The notes under the pieces: generated by a model
What the model saw: only the letters and a program-made list of their open reading frames with translations
What the model was told of the DNA's origin: nothing
Databases searched by the model: none
Made by a program: the position numbers and the translations under genes
Source: [Pseudopropionibacterium] massiliense
GTDB taxonomy: Bacteria; Actinomycetota; Actinomycetes; Propionibacteriales; Propionibacteriaceae
DNA length: 64,000 nucleotides
Assembly: GCF_900607225.1 (NCBI RefSeq)
Contig: NZ_LR027842.1
Span: 382,362 to 446,361 of the forward strand
Reading direction: 5' to 3'
Shown here: positions 43,802-52,944 of the stretch, piece after piece
Layout of the letters: each line of letters starts with the position of its first letter
Position numbering within the stretch: position 1 is the first letter of the stretch

Positions 43802-44288
43802 ACGTGACTCGCCATCGTGGCCGGTGCATCCCTCCAGGGAAAACACTGCGGTGAAAACCCCGTGTCCATGCCGCCCGAAAGGTCCCGAATGCACAATATT
43901 TTCACGAGAAAACCTCGACATCACGGGCGTCAATCCATCGGTGAATCTCGTCAATGATTGATTTTCCGATGCGGCTTTGCGAAGAACGGGTCGTGCGGGA
44001 CCAGTACTTTCGGCCAATGGATTCCATTTCCTTTGGTTGGGGGTGGCCAATTCCTTTGGTTAAGGAAATCTGGTTCCCTTGGTTCGTGGGGGATTGTCGT
44101 TATGATGATCGTGGTCGCATCGCTCCGTTTGATGCGCCCCTAACCGCTGGTTGCGAGGAGTATCACCTTCGCGTGGGCCGGGGACAGCTGTTGGGCAGCC
44201 GTGCAGCGTGGCTGCTTTCTTTTGTCCGGCCGAAGGCGAAGCATATTCCTCAAGTCATGTCCAACGCGTCATGGGAGGTCACCACGTC
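43802..44288 (+). promoter_or_regulatory. AT-richer promoter region of the glycosyltransferase operon
   Basis: Nearly 490 bases without a supported gene. It has a lower GC content than its surroundings. TTCCTTTGGTT is repeated at 44028-44038 and 44051-44061 (23-base period). TTGGTT (44079-44084), 16 bases, TATGAT (44101-44106) is a good promoter candidate, which would give a leader of about 180 bases. An open frame at 43954-44304 lacks a ribosome site and protein-like composition. Confidence 0.4.
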
Positions 44289-44915
44289 ATGGGTGAAGCC
44301 GTAAACAAGATGACAAAAATCCGGGGAGGGGATTCCGGGCTGGCCGCCGTGCTGCACGGAATAAAGGGACACGCAGCTTTCCTTTTTCTGTGCGGTGTGC
44401 TGATCGCGGCCGTGATTCCACACTCGGCCGCGCTGCCGGAGCTGTGGATCGGCTGGTTGATATCGCTGCTGGTCGCCGAGGTCCTGCTCTGCGTTCGGCG
44501 CACGCAGCCCAGAATCGACGACCGGGAGGTCGACCTGATCCTCGCCGCCATCCTGCTCGGGGCTGGGATCTGGGTGCTCCGACAGTGGCCGACCGCCGGC
44601 AACCCGGCGGCCATCACCATCGCCTGGCTCCTCTGCCTGGCGACGTGCATGCTGATAGTGAGTGGCACCCGGGCCATGATGTGGGTCTGCCCCGCCGCCC
44701 TGCCGGCCCTGGTCTGGTTACTTCCCCCGCCCGCCCACCTGATCGCCTTGATTGTCGTCGCCCTCGTGTGGGTGAGTGTCGTCGGAGCGGTTCTGTTCCG
44801 TCGGGGGTGGGCTCCTTCCGACCAGCTGGCCCGCATTCCGATCTCGCGTTATGTCACAGTGGGTGTGGCGTTGATCCTCGTCGTCATCCTGTCGCGGATC
44901 GGGGTGATTCTGTGA
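44289..44915 (+). CDS. Polytopic membrane protein in glycosyltransferase operon
   Basis: 208 residues with about six membrane segments. GGGAGGT nine bases before ATG 44289 decides the start. No family recognised; overlaps the next gene (GTGA), so it should act with the glycosyltransferase in making or exporting an envelope polysaccharide. Inference from context only. Confidence 0.6.
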   Translation: MGEAVNKMTKIRGGDSGLAAVLHGIKGHAAFLFLCGVLIAAVIPHSAALPELWIGWLISLLVAEVLLCVRRTQPRIDDREVDLILAAILLGAGIWVLRQWPTAGNPAAITIAWLLCLATCMLIVSGTRAMMWVCPAALPALVWLLPPPAHLIALIVVALVWVSVVGAVLFRRGWAPSDQLARIPISRYVTVGVALILVVILSRIGVIL

Positions 44916-46474
44916 CGTCCCGGTCTGTCAAGCACGCATCCAACGGGGGAGTGGGCACTCGATCCGGGGGAGCTCCGGCGCCATTTCCGGATTCGGGGCT
45001 GGTGCCCCCGGAGCAAGCTCTGGACGTGGCCTGTCATGCCTTGGAGTACCGTTCTCCCGCATATTCCGCCCACAGCGTTCTGGCGCGTTGGCAGCGGGCG
45101 ATTCTCATATCTGTCGTGGTTCTTTTCCTGCTCGGCCTGGTATTTCTGCCGTGGGTCACCGGTGTGGTGGTGGTGGCGCTGGCAACGGCCTCCTACATCT
45201 GGGCGCTCGGGTTTCGTTTTCTGATCTTCAAGCACGGTGCCCGGGGAGGGCGAATGATGAAGATCACCGACGAGGATGCCAGGGCCTTCCCCGATGATCG
45301 GCTTCCCGTCTACACGGTGCTCGTCCCGGTTTTCAAGGAGCCGTTGATCGAGGAACTGGTCGAGGCCCTGGAACGCATCGAATATCCCAGGGAAAAACTG
45401 GACATACGGCTTCTGCTGGAGGCCGATGACACCGAGACCATTGCTGCGGCCAGCAGGTTGCGGCCCCGGGCGCACCTGACCGTTATCCAGGTTCCCAGGG
45501 CCGAGCCCCAGACGAAACCGAAGGCCTGCAACTACGGTCTTCTGACCGCGCGTGGAACGCTCTGCACGATCTTCGACGCGGAGGATCAACCCGACCCGCT
45601 CCAGCTGCGCAAAGCCGTTCTTGCCCTGGAGCGCCTGGGGCCGGAGTACGCATGCGTGCAGGCCCGGCTGGGTTTCTACAACTCGCGTCAGAACCTGTTG
45701 ACCCGGTGGTTCACGCTGGACTACGGCGCGTGGTTCGGCAACATGCTTCCCGGGCTGGTGGACATCTCCGCACCGATCCCGCTGGGGGGTACGTCCAACC
45801 ATTTCCGGGTGGATGTGCTCAAGGCCGTCGGGGCGTGGGACCCGTGGAACGTCACCGAGGACGCCGATCTGGGACTCAGGTTGCACCGGGCCGGACACCA
45901 GGTCGGTGTGCTCGACTCCACGACCCTGGAGGAGGCCAACCCGGACCTGATCAACTGGGTGCGACAGCGGAGCCGCTGGTACAAGGGGTACCTGCAAACC
46001 TTCCTGGTGCACATGCGCTCGCCGCGCCTGGTCACCAGGCAGCTCGGCTGGCGGGCCGTGGCGGACATGGCGATCTTCATCGCCGGAACCCCCCTGCTCA
46101 GCGCCCTCAACGGTGTGTTCTGGATTCTCACCCTGGTCTGGTTCACGTCCCAGTCCCCGATCGTGGCCGGACTGTTCCCACCCGGGATCTACCACCTGGG
46201 GTTGATGTGCATGGTGGTGGGCAACCTCGTCGTCATGTACATGAGCTTGTACGTGGCCCGTGTCATGGAACGTCCCGACCTGCTGGTGGCGGCGCTGCTG
46301 GTACCCGCCTACTGGCTCCTGATGTGGGTCGCCGCGGTCAAGGCCGTCGTCCAGCTGATTCGCAACCCCTCCTACTGGGAGAAGACAGCACACGGCCTTC
46401 ACGCGAAGGCCGGCCCATCGCCGGTCGATGGGCAGCCCGCCCACGCGACCCCCGAGCCGGGAGGTGTGCGATGA
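44912..46474 (+). CDS. Membrane glycosyltransferase, family 2 (cellulose synthase-like)
   Basis: 520 residues. Two membrane helices (about 68-105) precede the GT2 domain: YTVLVPVFKEPLIEELVEAL, LLLEADDTET, CTIFDAEDQPDP (DxD type metal site), EDADLGLRLHRAG (acceptor-side ED), and QRSRWYKGYLQT (Q..RW, polymerase mark). Three or four helices follow. This is the build of processive beta-glycan synthases or N-acetylglucosaminyltransferases. Starts at GTG overlapping the upstream stop. Confidence 0.85.
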   Translation: MTSRSVKHASNGGVGTRSGGAPAPFPDSGLVPPEQALDVACHALEYRSPAYSAHSVLARWQRAILISVVVLFLLGLVFLPWVTGVVVVALATASYIWALGFRFLIFKHGARGGRMMKITDEDARAFPDDRLPVYTVLVPVFKEPLIEELVEALERIEYPREKLDIRLLLEADDTETIAAASRLRPRAHLTVIQVPRAEPQTKPKACNYGLLTARGTLCTIFDAEDQPDPLQLRKAVLALERLGPEYACVQARLGFYNSRQNLLTRWFTLDYGAWFGNMLPGLVDISAPIPLGGTSNHFRVDVLKAVGAWDPWNVTEDADLGLRLHRAGHQVGVLDSTTLEEANPDLINWVRQRSRWYKGYLQTFLVHMRSPRLVTRQLGWRAVADMAIFIAGTPLLSALNGVFWILTLVWFTSQSPIVAGLFPPGIYHLGLMCMVVGNLVVMYMSLYVARVMERPDLLVAALLVPAYWLLMWVAAVKAVVQLIRNPSYWEKTAHGLHAKAGPSPVDGQPAHATPEPGGVR

Positions 46475-48051
46475 AGGAGGAGAAGAAACGTCCCCGGATC
46501 TCCGATGACTGGGTCGTGGCCATCCTCGCCCTGGTGCTCTACCTGGGAGTCGGGGCCTGGTTGAGCAGCCAGGACATCATCTTCCCCGATTCCATGAGCC
46601 GGGTCGCCAACGGCTACTACGTGGTCTTCAGCCGGGATCCCCACCTGGCGGCCATCGGGTTCGTCTGGAATCCGTTGCCGTCGCTGGCGGCGATCCCCCT
46701 GCTCCTGCTGTCGCCCCTGATCCCCGTACTGGCCTCCAAGGCGTTCGCCGGGGTGATCGTCTCGGCATTCTGCGGAGCCCTGGCGATGGTCTTCGCGCGC
46801 AGACTTCTCGCCCTGTTCGGAATGGGGCGGGGAGCCGTGATGGTCCTGACGGGAATCCTGGCCATCCAACCACTGGTGCTGCTCTCGGCCGCCACCGGGG
46901 CCAGCGAGTCCATGCTCCTGGCGGTCGCGCTCTACACAGCGTTGAATCTGACGCGTTGGCTCCGGGAGGACGACCCATGGCATCTGGCACACACCGGTTT
47001 CGGTCTCGGCCTGGCCTATCTGGTGCGGTACGAAGCGGTGGCGGCTGCGCTCGCGACCGTTCTCGTCGTCCTCGTCGTCAGTCTGTGGCGTTCCAGGGGT
47101 GGGCGGCGAGCCAGGACGATCTTCCTGCTGGACTGTTTCCTGGCCGGTGGGCCCTTCGCGGCGTCTTTCGGGGCGTGGGCGTTGGCCTCGCGCCTGGTGG
47201 CGGGGTCGTGGTTCGAGACCTACACATCCCTGTACGGGAACACGGCGCAGGTCACCAGTGCCCGGGCCGCCATCGACAGGGTCACGGGTGGAAACCTCGA
47301 GGGGATTCTGGCCTATCTGGGCGCCCAGTTGTTCTCGGTGGCTCCCTTCGCGCTCCTGTTCGTGGTGGTGGCCATGGTGATCGGGGTACTCCGGCGGGAT
47401 GCCGGTGTGCTGGGACCTGCCGCCGTCCTCGGCGGAATCCTGGCCTTCGATGAATGGGCCTTCATGAGCGGATCGTCCTTCGGGTGGCTCCGGTTCCAAC
47501 TCATGGCGATTCCCTGGGGGCTGGTGATGGCCGGGTACATCCTGGCCGCTCTGCGGGAGGGGGAAGGACGCCTGGCGCTGCGGAGGGTCACGGCCTGGAC
47601 GGTACTGATCGCCACCCTCGCCCCGCTGCCCCTCGGTTGGTGGGCCTCAATGAATTCTCACCTGGCCCGGGAGGAGCACCTGGCTCTTTCGGTCGCCCAG
47701 GGTGGTCAGTACGTCATGCAGGGGCAGGTGGCCGCCTACCTCGATTCCCTGGACCTGCCCGAGGGCAGCGTGATCACGGATGTCGCCTACTCCTTCCCCA
47801 TCGTCCTGGCCAGCAGGAGACCCAAGCAGTTCGTCATCACCCCGGACCGGGACTTCAGGGAGAAACTGAGCAACCCCGTCGAGGGAAAGGTCCGCTACGC
47901 CCTCGTGACCGATCCGGCGTCCTCGACCGCTGACGCGGTGGCGCTCCAGTTCCCGGGGATCTACGAGCACGGCAGCGGGGTCGCGACCTTGGAACGTGAG
48001 TGGCGCGACAGCCGAGGGTCGGCATGGCGACTGTACGCGTTCGGCTCCTGA
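46471..48051 (+). CDS. Membrane glycosyltransferase-like protein (GT-C/ArnT-type)
   Basis: 526 residues with about ten membrane segments. The early loop FPDSMSRVANGYYVVFSRDP has the acidic residue expected for GT-C enzymes, which use lipid-linked sugars. The last 110 residues are soluble and extracellular (GQYVMQGQVAAYLDSLDLPE). Start overlaps the stop of the GT2 gene, so the three genes make one operon. Substrate unknown. Confidence 0.65.
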   Translation: MKEEKKRPRISDDWVVAILALVLYLGVGAWLSSQDIIFPDSMSRVANGYYVVFSRDPHLAAIGFVWNPLPSLAAIPLLLLSPLIPVLASKAFAGVIVSAFCGALAMVFARRLLALFGMGRGAVMVLTGILAIQPLVLLSAATGASESMLLAVALYTALNLTRWLREDDPWHLAHTGFGLGLAYLVRYEAVAAALATVLVVLVVSLWRSRGGRRARTIFLLDCFLAGGPFAASFGAWALASRLVAGSWFETYTSLYGNTAQVTSARAAIDRVTGGNLEGILAYLGAQLFSVAPFALLFVVVAMVIGVLRRDAGVLGPAAVLGGILAFDEWAFMSGSSFGWLRFQLMAIPWGLVMAGYILAALREGEGRLALRRVTAWTVLIATLAPLPLGWWASMNSHLAREEHLALSVAQGGQYVMQGQVAAYLDSLDLPEGSVITDVAYSFPIVLASRRPKQFVITPDRDFREKLSNPVEGKVRYALVTDPASSTADAVALQFPGIYEHGSGVATLEREWRDSRGSAWRLYAFGS

Positions 48052-48181
48052 GGATCTGGTCCGGCCGCGGTTCGCGGCGGCACGGTGCAGGGGACGGAGG
48101 GGCGCGCCTCTGTCCCCTCGGGCCTCGGGTGTGGCGAGTGACCGGTCCCTTCCCTCCGAGGAGGATCGGGCGAGGCGGTGG

Positions 48182-49231
48182 TCAGCCCCCGACGGAGATG
48201 TGGACGTGGTCGTAGTGGTTCGCGGTGGCCGATCCGCGGTCCGACATGGAACGCCAGCCCTCGGAGGAACGCTGTGTGGTCCAGATCTTCTGGGCGTGGA
48301 TGACCTCGATCACGCCCAGGCTCTTCGCGTTCTCCCGAAGCCAGCGAGCGATTTCCCAGGCCCGGTCGCCGGAGACCATCACGTCGATGGCCCGGCCCTG
48401 GCCGTGATACCCGGACTCGTTGCGGTAGCCGCCGTAGGATTTCACATCCGGGAAGGCGGCACAGACGGCGTGGAGCACGGAGATCGACTTCGACGTGAGC
48501 CCGGATTCGATGCTCTTCGCCGAGGAGGACGAACAGGTGCCACCGGAGGAAGCGCCCCCGCCCGATCCGGAGCCGGATTCGGTGGAGGGGGAGGCGGACG
48601 GGGTCTCGGGTTTCTTGGAGGTGAGCAGATCGGACTTCACCCAGCCCGCGCGGCCCTTGTAGGAGATCTGCTGCCAGCCGTTCGACGTGATGTTCGTCAC
48701 CGTCACCGCCAACCCCGCATCGAGCGTGGTTCGCACGTCGTAGTCGGAGCCGGGGCCGGTGCGGATGTTGGCCGAGGACGCGATGTACATCTCGCCGGTC
48801 TTCTCGCCGAGCTCTGAGGGATCGAAGGTCTTGGTCGGGGACGGGGTGGCGGAGGCGGCTTCCTCGGTGGGGGTGGTGGTCTCGGTCGGTGTCGTCTCGG
48901 GGGTTTCGGTCGGGGTCGGCAGCGGAGCCGGGCTGCTGGTCTCGGCGTCACCTGTCGGTGACTCGGAGGGCAGGGGCGCGCGTTCCCCGCCGCGGCTCAC
49001 GCCGAGATCGGTGTTCTGGTAGCTCGGGTCGGCGACCTTGTCGGAGTGTCCTCTGCTCGCGATCGCGAAGGAGCCTGCTACAACCAGGCCCGACAGCGCG
49101 ATGGGTGCAAGCACCTTGCCGAGGAGGCGTGGTCGTTTTGCCTCCCGTCGTGGGGAAGTGACGGCGGAAGGGGTGATGTCGAGGACGTCCTGGGCGTCCT
49201 CCTCCAGGAAGGCGCGTCGTGCCTTTGCCAT
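48182..49231 (-). CDS. Cell-wall protein: SH3b domain plus peptidase-like C-terminal domain
   Basis: 349 residues. Short cytoplasmic head, membrane anchor (about 40-60), Pro/Thr-rich linker, SH3b domain (about 145-205: SSANIRTGPGSDYDVRTTLD, GWQQISYKGRAGWVKSDLL), Ser/Gly linker, then a domain with YGGYRNESGYHGQGRAIDVM and a terminal HYDHVHISVGG. The His/Asp pattern (GxAIDVM, HxDHVHI) resembles zinc-dependent D-Ala-D-Ala-type peptidases (M15/VanY-like). Likely acts on peptidoglycan. GAGGGG lies before ATG 49231. See the candidate riboswitch upstream. Confidence 0.72.
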   Translation of the reverse strand: MAKARRAFLEEDAQDVLDITPSAVTSPRREAKRPRLLGKVLAPIALSGLVVAGSFAIASRGHSDKVADPSYQNTDLGVSRGGERAPLPSESPTGDAETSSPAPLPTPTETPETTPTETTTPTEEAASATPSPTKTFDPSELGEKTGEMYIASSANIRTGPGSDYDVRTTLDAGLAVTVTNITSNGWQQISYKGRAGWVKSDLLTSKKPETPSASPSTESGSGSGGGASSGGTCSSSSAKSIESGLTSKSISVLHAVCAAFPDVKSYGGYRNESGYHGQGRAIDVMVSGDRAWEIARWLRENAKSLGVIEVIHAQKIWTTQRSSEGWRSMSDRGSATANHYDHVHISVGG

Positions 49232-49394
49232 GGATCCCCTCATTTCTTAGAAATACCTGAACTTCTCTCAGGATAGGTTGTGGTTGCGGATTGCACAAAC
49301 CTCGTCCTGCTGAACTGAGTGCCGGAAGTATCATCCCATGTCCGAAAGTTCATGTCATCCCATCTCCTCAAGCCGGCTTCTGGGATGGATTCAG

Positions 49395-49560
49395 CAGACG
49401 GTAGGCTGGAAAGTGGGCTTGGCGACGGGGTGTCGGCGGCTGTTGGGGGCGAGTGGGTGTGAGCCCGCGGCAGAACTCTCACCCCAGGGTCCGGCGTTGG
49501 TGGTACAGGCGCCATGACACCCTGTGACCCTTCCCGGTAATCTGCACAGGACCCTCCTGA
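49395..49560 (-). ncRNA. Candidate c-di-AMP (ydaO/yuaA) riboswitch
   Basis: On the minus strand, upstream of the cell-wall gene, the order GGACCC-TG-GGGTGA, GCGGGCTC, CAACAGCC, CACCCCGTCGCC resembles the conserved core GGACCCA ... GGGTGAATC ... CAGCTAACCTCGT of ydaO/yuaA riboswitches, which in Actinobacteria often control peptidoglycan hydrolases. Against it: deviations in the core, and a plus-strand promoter-like TAATCT (49537-49542) for the divergent gene in the same stretch. The rest of the gap 49232-49394 holds a minus-strand TATCCT box near 49275. Confidence 0.38.
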
Positions 49561-49572
49561 AAAGGAATCTGA

Positions 49573-50874
49573 ATGAGTTCACCGATCTTGCGGGCGAGAC
49601 GAACGGCCCTGAGCCTGCTTCTGGCAGCCCTGCTGGCCTTGGTCCTCCCGGGCCTCGATGCCCGGGCGGACCCGGCCCCCACGCAGATCCAGACCAACGT
49701 CACCGCGGACACCACGGGGCATGTCAAGGTCTCGGGTCTCCTGCTCGACGGTTCCGGACAGGGCGTGAGTGGCGGCCAGGTGACCGCCACCGTCGCGGGG
49801 CAACCGCTGCAGACCGTCGCCAGCGGAGGTGGCGGCGCCTTCGCCATGGAGTTCAACGTCCCGGCCGACAAGCTCTCCGGTCCCCAGGAGCTCGTCATCA
49901 CTTATCCGGGCGATGCCCAGTACGCCCCGTCGTCACAGAGCTCACGGATCGAGTTCGCGACGCAGAGTGCCACCATGGTCACCCTGGAGGCCGAACCGGC
50001 GAGCGCCACCCCGGGTGACCTCGTGAGGGTGACGGGCGGGGTCACGACGGCCGCTGGCGGCCCGATTGCGGGTGCGCTGGTGAACTTCTCCTACGGGGGA
50101 GCCGAGCTTTCCGACTACACCCTCCAAACGGATGCGAACGGAAACTTCGACGGCTGGGTGGCGATTCCGGAAGCCGCCGCCGTCGGGGAGGGAAAGCTGG
50201 TCGCGACCTTCGCGGGCAGTTCGAATCTTCAGGCCGGGTCGGCCGAGAAGCAGCTCACCATCAACGCCCCCATCCCCGACAGCAGCCCGACGCCGAGCGA
50301 AGGGGAGGCCACGCAGGACGCGGCTCCGCAGCCCCCCTCGCCGACGGCCAGCACGCGCGGCCCCATCGGCACCGGGTCGCCGTCCGCGGCGACGGCGCAG
50401 AGCGAGGGTGGCGGCGATTCCCTGCTGTGGCTGCTCATCGGCGGAGGTGTCGTCGCAGTCGCGGCCGCGGCCCTGGTGGTGCTCGGCCTCATCGTGCGCT
50501 CCCGGCGCAGGGACGCGGATGAGGGAACGCTGGGCCTGATCGGCGACGGGGAACTGCTCGAGGACGAGTTCCCGGAGGACGCGATGGAACCCGACCCGGG
50601 GCTGGACGATGAGACCGATGTGCGTGTGGATCCCGATGACCGTCTCCTGCGGGATGCCCCCGAGGGGGTCGCGTCCCCGCAGGAGACGCGGACCATGCCG
50701 CCCGCCTGGTTCCGTGAGGGGGAGGACGTGCCCTTGCCCGAGTCGCGCGCCCCCGGGGAGGACTGGGACGACTTCACGGACTCGGAGATCACCCAGGTCA
50801 GGGTGCGTGAGGAGTCGCCGCAGGAACCACTCCCGCGCCGCGGAGGAGACCCGAAACCGCGCCGCGGGATCTGA
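49573..50874 (+). CDS. Secreted Ig-like repeat protein with C-terminal membrane anchor
   Basis: 433 residues. Signal peptide (about 1-33, ARA-DPA cleavage site), two Ig-like/bacterial adhesin-type domains (about 38-125 and 132-225, each with a G..V.....G......A beta pattern), Ser/Pro linker, one membrane helix (about 277-302: LLWLLIGGGVVAVAAAALVV), then an acidic cytoplasmic tail of 130 residues. Surface or cell-wall role likely. AAAGGAA precedes the ATG. Confidence 0.65.
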   Translation: MSSPILRARRTALSLLLAALLALVLPGLDARADPAPTQIQTNVTADTTGHVKVSGLLLDGSGQGVSGGQVTATVAGQPLQTVASGGGGAFAMEFNVPADKLSGPQELVITYPGDAQYAPSSQSSRIEFATQSATMVTLEAEPASATPGDLVRVTGGVTTAAGGPIAGALVNFSYGGAELSDYTLQTDANGNFDGWVAIPEAAAVGEGKLVATFAGSSNLQAGSAEKQLTINAPIPDSSPTPSEGEATQDAAPQPPSPTASTRGPIGTGSPSAATAQSEGGGDSLLWLLIGGGVVAVAAAALVVLGLIVRSRRRDADEGTLGLIGDGELLEDEFPEDAMEPDPGLDDETDVRVDPDDRLLRDAPEGVASPQETRTMPPAWFREGEDVPLPESRAPGEDWDDFTDSEITQVRVREESPQEPLPRRGGDPKPRRGI

Positions 50875-50996
50875 GGGGCCCCGTGGCGGGCATTTCCGAT
50901 GGGGGAAGGCCCCGCCGATGTACGTGAGACGCCCCGGCGTCTGGAGGCCCTAGCCGCCGCGCTGAACACGCCCCCGCCGGTGTGCGGGTGGCCGAC

Positions 50997-51581
50997 CTAG
51001 TCCCGGAGGCTGCGGCAGCGGTCGCGGAGGGCTGCCAGATCTCCGCCCGTGAGGGCGTCGCCGATCAGATGCCGTCCCACGCACACCGCGGGGGCGCCCG
51101 CCTTCAGCCACTGCTTGGCGGTGAAGGGGATCAATCCGCCCCGTGGGATCGTCTTCTCGATCAGCCCCAGTTCCCGTAGGTGCTCCGCCATCGTGGGTCC
51201 CACGACATCCGCGGGACGCAGCTGCACACCGGTGACCGGCATCCTCAGGGCGGTCGTCACCTCGTTGGGGGTCATGGCGGTGGCGTAGCAGGCGAGTTCG
51301 AGCGCTTCCGCGACGGTTGCGGTGTCCGGGGTCACGAAATCCGGAAGGATGAAATCCACCCCCTGCATCACGAGCGTCGCGGGGGTTTTCGCCGGACCGT
51401 GCGCACCGATCCTGATCCGTTGGCCGTACAGGGCCGCGAGTTCCTTGAGGTTCGTGGCGCCGGTGGGCAGCGACAGGTTCGCCACTCCCTCCTGGGCGAG
51501 TACCTCCACGACCCCGATGAGTTCGTCGAGGGGGGCGTCGTCGAGCAGCGCAACGGTGCCGGTCAGGGGTGCGTCAGACAT
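50997..51581 (-). CDS. KDPG/KHG aldolase-like protein
   Basis: 194 residues, TIM-barrel appearance: VALLDDAPLDELIGVVEVLA, ANLSLPTGATNLKELAAL, RIGAHGPAKTPATLVMQGVD, VDFILPDFVTPD, and PRGGLIPFTAKQWLKAGAPA, then VCVGRHLIGDALTGGDLAAL. The PRGGL and VGRHLI turns correspond to phosphate loops of the Eda family. A lysine at the usual Schiff-base position is not obvious, so it may be a divergent member. ATG 51581 follows CATGAT by seven bases; ATG 51593 is possible. Confidence 0.55.
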   Translation of the reverse strand: MSDAPLTGTVALLDDAPLDELIGVVEVLAQEGVANLSLPTGATNLKELAALYGQRIRIGAHGPAKTPATLVMQGVDFILPDFVTPDTATVAEALELACYATAMTPNEVTTALRMPVTGVQLRPADVVGPTMAEHLRELGLIEKTIPRGGLIPFTAKQWLKAGAPAVCVGRHLIGDALTGGDLAALRDRCRSLRD

Positions 51582-51833
51582 GGTGGCAATCATGCCATCC
51601 GGCCGGTGGCTCCACGGGCGGAGCCGGGGGATGGAACGGTCAACGCGAGGAGCGGATACGGGCCTCCCGGGCCCTGTCCGCGAGAAGTGGGTCGGGTCGT
51701 CCGCGGTCCGGTGCGTCCCGAGCGGTGGTTCATGACACTCCCGAGACGTTCTGGGGTCGAAGTCAAGACCGCTGTTTGGATCCGGCATGGTGGAGTGGGT
51801 GGCGACGACAAGCACCTCCGATGCGTCAGAACG

Positions 51834-51962
51834 GCCCCTGACAAAGGTCTGAAACAGCCCCTGACAAAGGTGAATGCCCCTTCGGGAGGGCCAAAGAGCT
51901 GGCACGAAGGATTGCCCTCGGTTAACGCGGCGGCGGGAAAAGGATTATTCACGGTTAACGCG
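51834..51962. repeat. Two pairs of direct repeats in the gap before the 6C RNA
   Basis: GCCCCTGACAAAGGT at 51834-51848 and 51857-51871 (23-base period); CGGTTAACGCG at 51919-51929 and 51952-51962 (33-base period), each with a GTTAAC palindrome. The remaining gap from 51582 to 52000 shows no gene. These may be binding sites controlling the RNA gene downstream. Confidence 0.5.
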
Positions 51963-52004
51963 CAGGGCGATTGGCTTCCCTGTGGACCACGAGTGCTGTA
52001 ACGT

Positions 52005-52140
52005 ATGTCCTGCCGGAGCGCAGGAGACGTAGCCTGTTCCCCCCATCTGGGCAGCGGACCGCGCCGCCGGCTCCCGGCTAGCCGGGACCCAAGGACGCCC
52101 GCGCCCGCCCGAACCCCCCCATCGGACGGGCGCGGGCCTC
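52005..52140 (+). ncRNA. Probable 6C small RNA
   Basis: 6C RNAs of Actinobacteria have two hairpins with runs of six or more C in the loops. Here CCCCCC (52039-52044) lies between GCCTG and TGGGC, and seven C (52114-52120) lie in the loop of GCCCGCGCCCG / CGGGCGCGGGC (52097-52137). Both runs are followed by ATC. Between them is the palindrome CCCGGCTAGCCGGG. A TAACGT box (51999-52004) could be the -10. The second hairpin plus CTCTCTG may end the transcript. Confidence 0.6.
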
Positions 52141-52257
52141 TCTGTCGGAGGCCGCGGCACCAGGTTCCACGCCCACACTTGCCTGTGAGGCAACTTCTTC
52201 GTCGAATACTTTTCCCACACATCCGTCGTTCGTGCCCCGACCCTCTAGGCTCAACCC

Positions 52258-52833
52258 ATGAGCAACTGGCTGGGCGACCTGCTGTCACGGATCCTTCGCG
52301 ACCTCGTGGCCCAGTTCAGACCCGACGTGAACCGGTCACGCCGGAGCCGCAGCACGAGGAGGCGCACCACGGGGACATCCAGCAACACGGGACAGCGCCC
52401 GAACGGTTCCCGTCGCACCGGGGGATCGAGGCGCCGCGAGTACCCGGGCGATTTCACGGGCACCCCCAGGATCACCTACTCCCCGGCCCCCGGGAAGGAG
52501 GCCGACCCGGGCGAGGTGGTCTGGACCTGGGTGCCCTACGAGGAGGACCACAGGGAGGGCAAGGACCGGCCCGTCCTGATCATCGGGCGCGACCACGAGT
52601 GGCTGCTCGGGCTGCTGCTCACATCCAAGGACCACGACCGCGACGCCGCCCAGGAGGCTCGCAGCGGACGGTTCTGGATGGACATCGGAACGGGGGAGTG
52701 GGACCCCCAACGGCGTCCCAGCGAGGTGCGCATCAACCGGATCATCCGCATCGACCCCGACGACGTCCGCCGGATCGGTGCCGTCCTCGACCGCGACGTC
52801 TTCGATGCGGTCGCCGCGGCCGTGCGTGCCTGA
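52258..52833 (+). CDS. PemK/MazF-like protein with basic N-terminal extension
   Basis: 191 residues. Residues 1-65 are very Arg/Ser-rich. The rest has the PemK-like core PGEVVWTWVPYEEDHREGKD, then RPVLIIGRDHEWLLGLLLTS, and RINRIIRIDPDDVRRIGAVL. MazF/PemK enzymes are ribonucleases, but no antitoxin gene is adjacent, so this may be a lone member with another role. TAGGCT ending seven bases upstream gives a leaderless start. Confidence 0.7.
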   Translation: MSNWLGDLLSRILRDLVAQFRPDVNRSRRSRSTRRRTTGTSSNTGQRPNGSRRTGGSRRREYPGDFTGTPRITYSPAPGKEADPGEVVWTWVPYEEDHREGKDRPVLIIGRDHEWLLGLLLTSKDHDRDAAQEARSGRFWMDIGTGEWDPQRRPSEVRINRIIRIDPDDVRRIGAVLDRDVFDAVAAAVRA

Positions 52834-52896
52834 GGACCGTGAAACGGGCAGCGATGACGGGGCAGGAATTTACGTGAGGCCTTTCGGGTTGATGCA

Positions 52897-52944
52897 ATGA
52901 GTCAGCCCCTGAGGAGCACGCCAACCATCCAGGAGGGTCCTTGA
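52897..52944 (+). CDS. Short upstream frame ending in the metN start
   Basis: Fifteen codons, MSQPLRSTPTIQEGP, ending TGA at 52942-52944, which overlaps the TTG start of metN (TTGA). The metN ribosome site AGGAGGG lies inside it. It may couple translation to metN, or be chance; its own ribosome site is weak. No S-box or other methionine riboswitch core is seen in the 108-base leader. Confidence 0.3.
   Translation: MSQPLRSTPTIQEGP

Noticed and set aside
43954-44304. 116-codon open frame before the glycosyltransferase operon
   Set aside because: No ribosome site, unlikely composition, and it runs past the well-supported start at 44289.
52258-52833. Toxin-antitoxin pair
   Set aside because: No antitoxin-sized gene is adjacent on either side.
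52834-52940. SAM riboswitch before metN
   Set aside because: The leader is only about 108 bases and shows none of the known SAM-I/SAM-IV core motifs.
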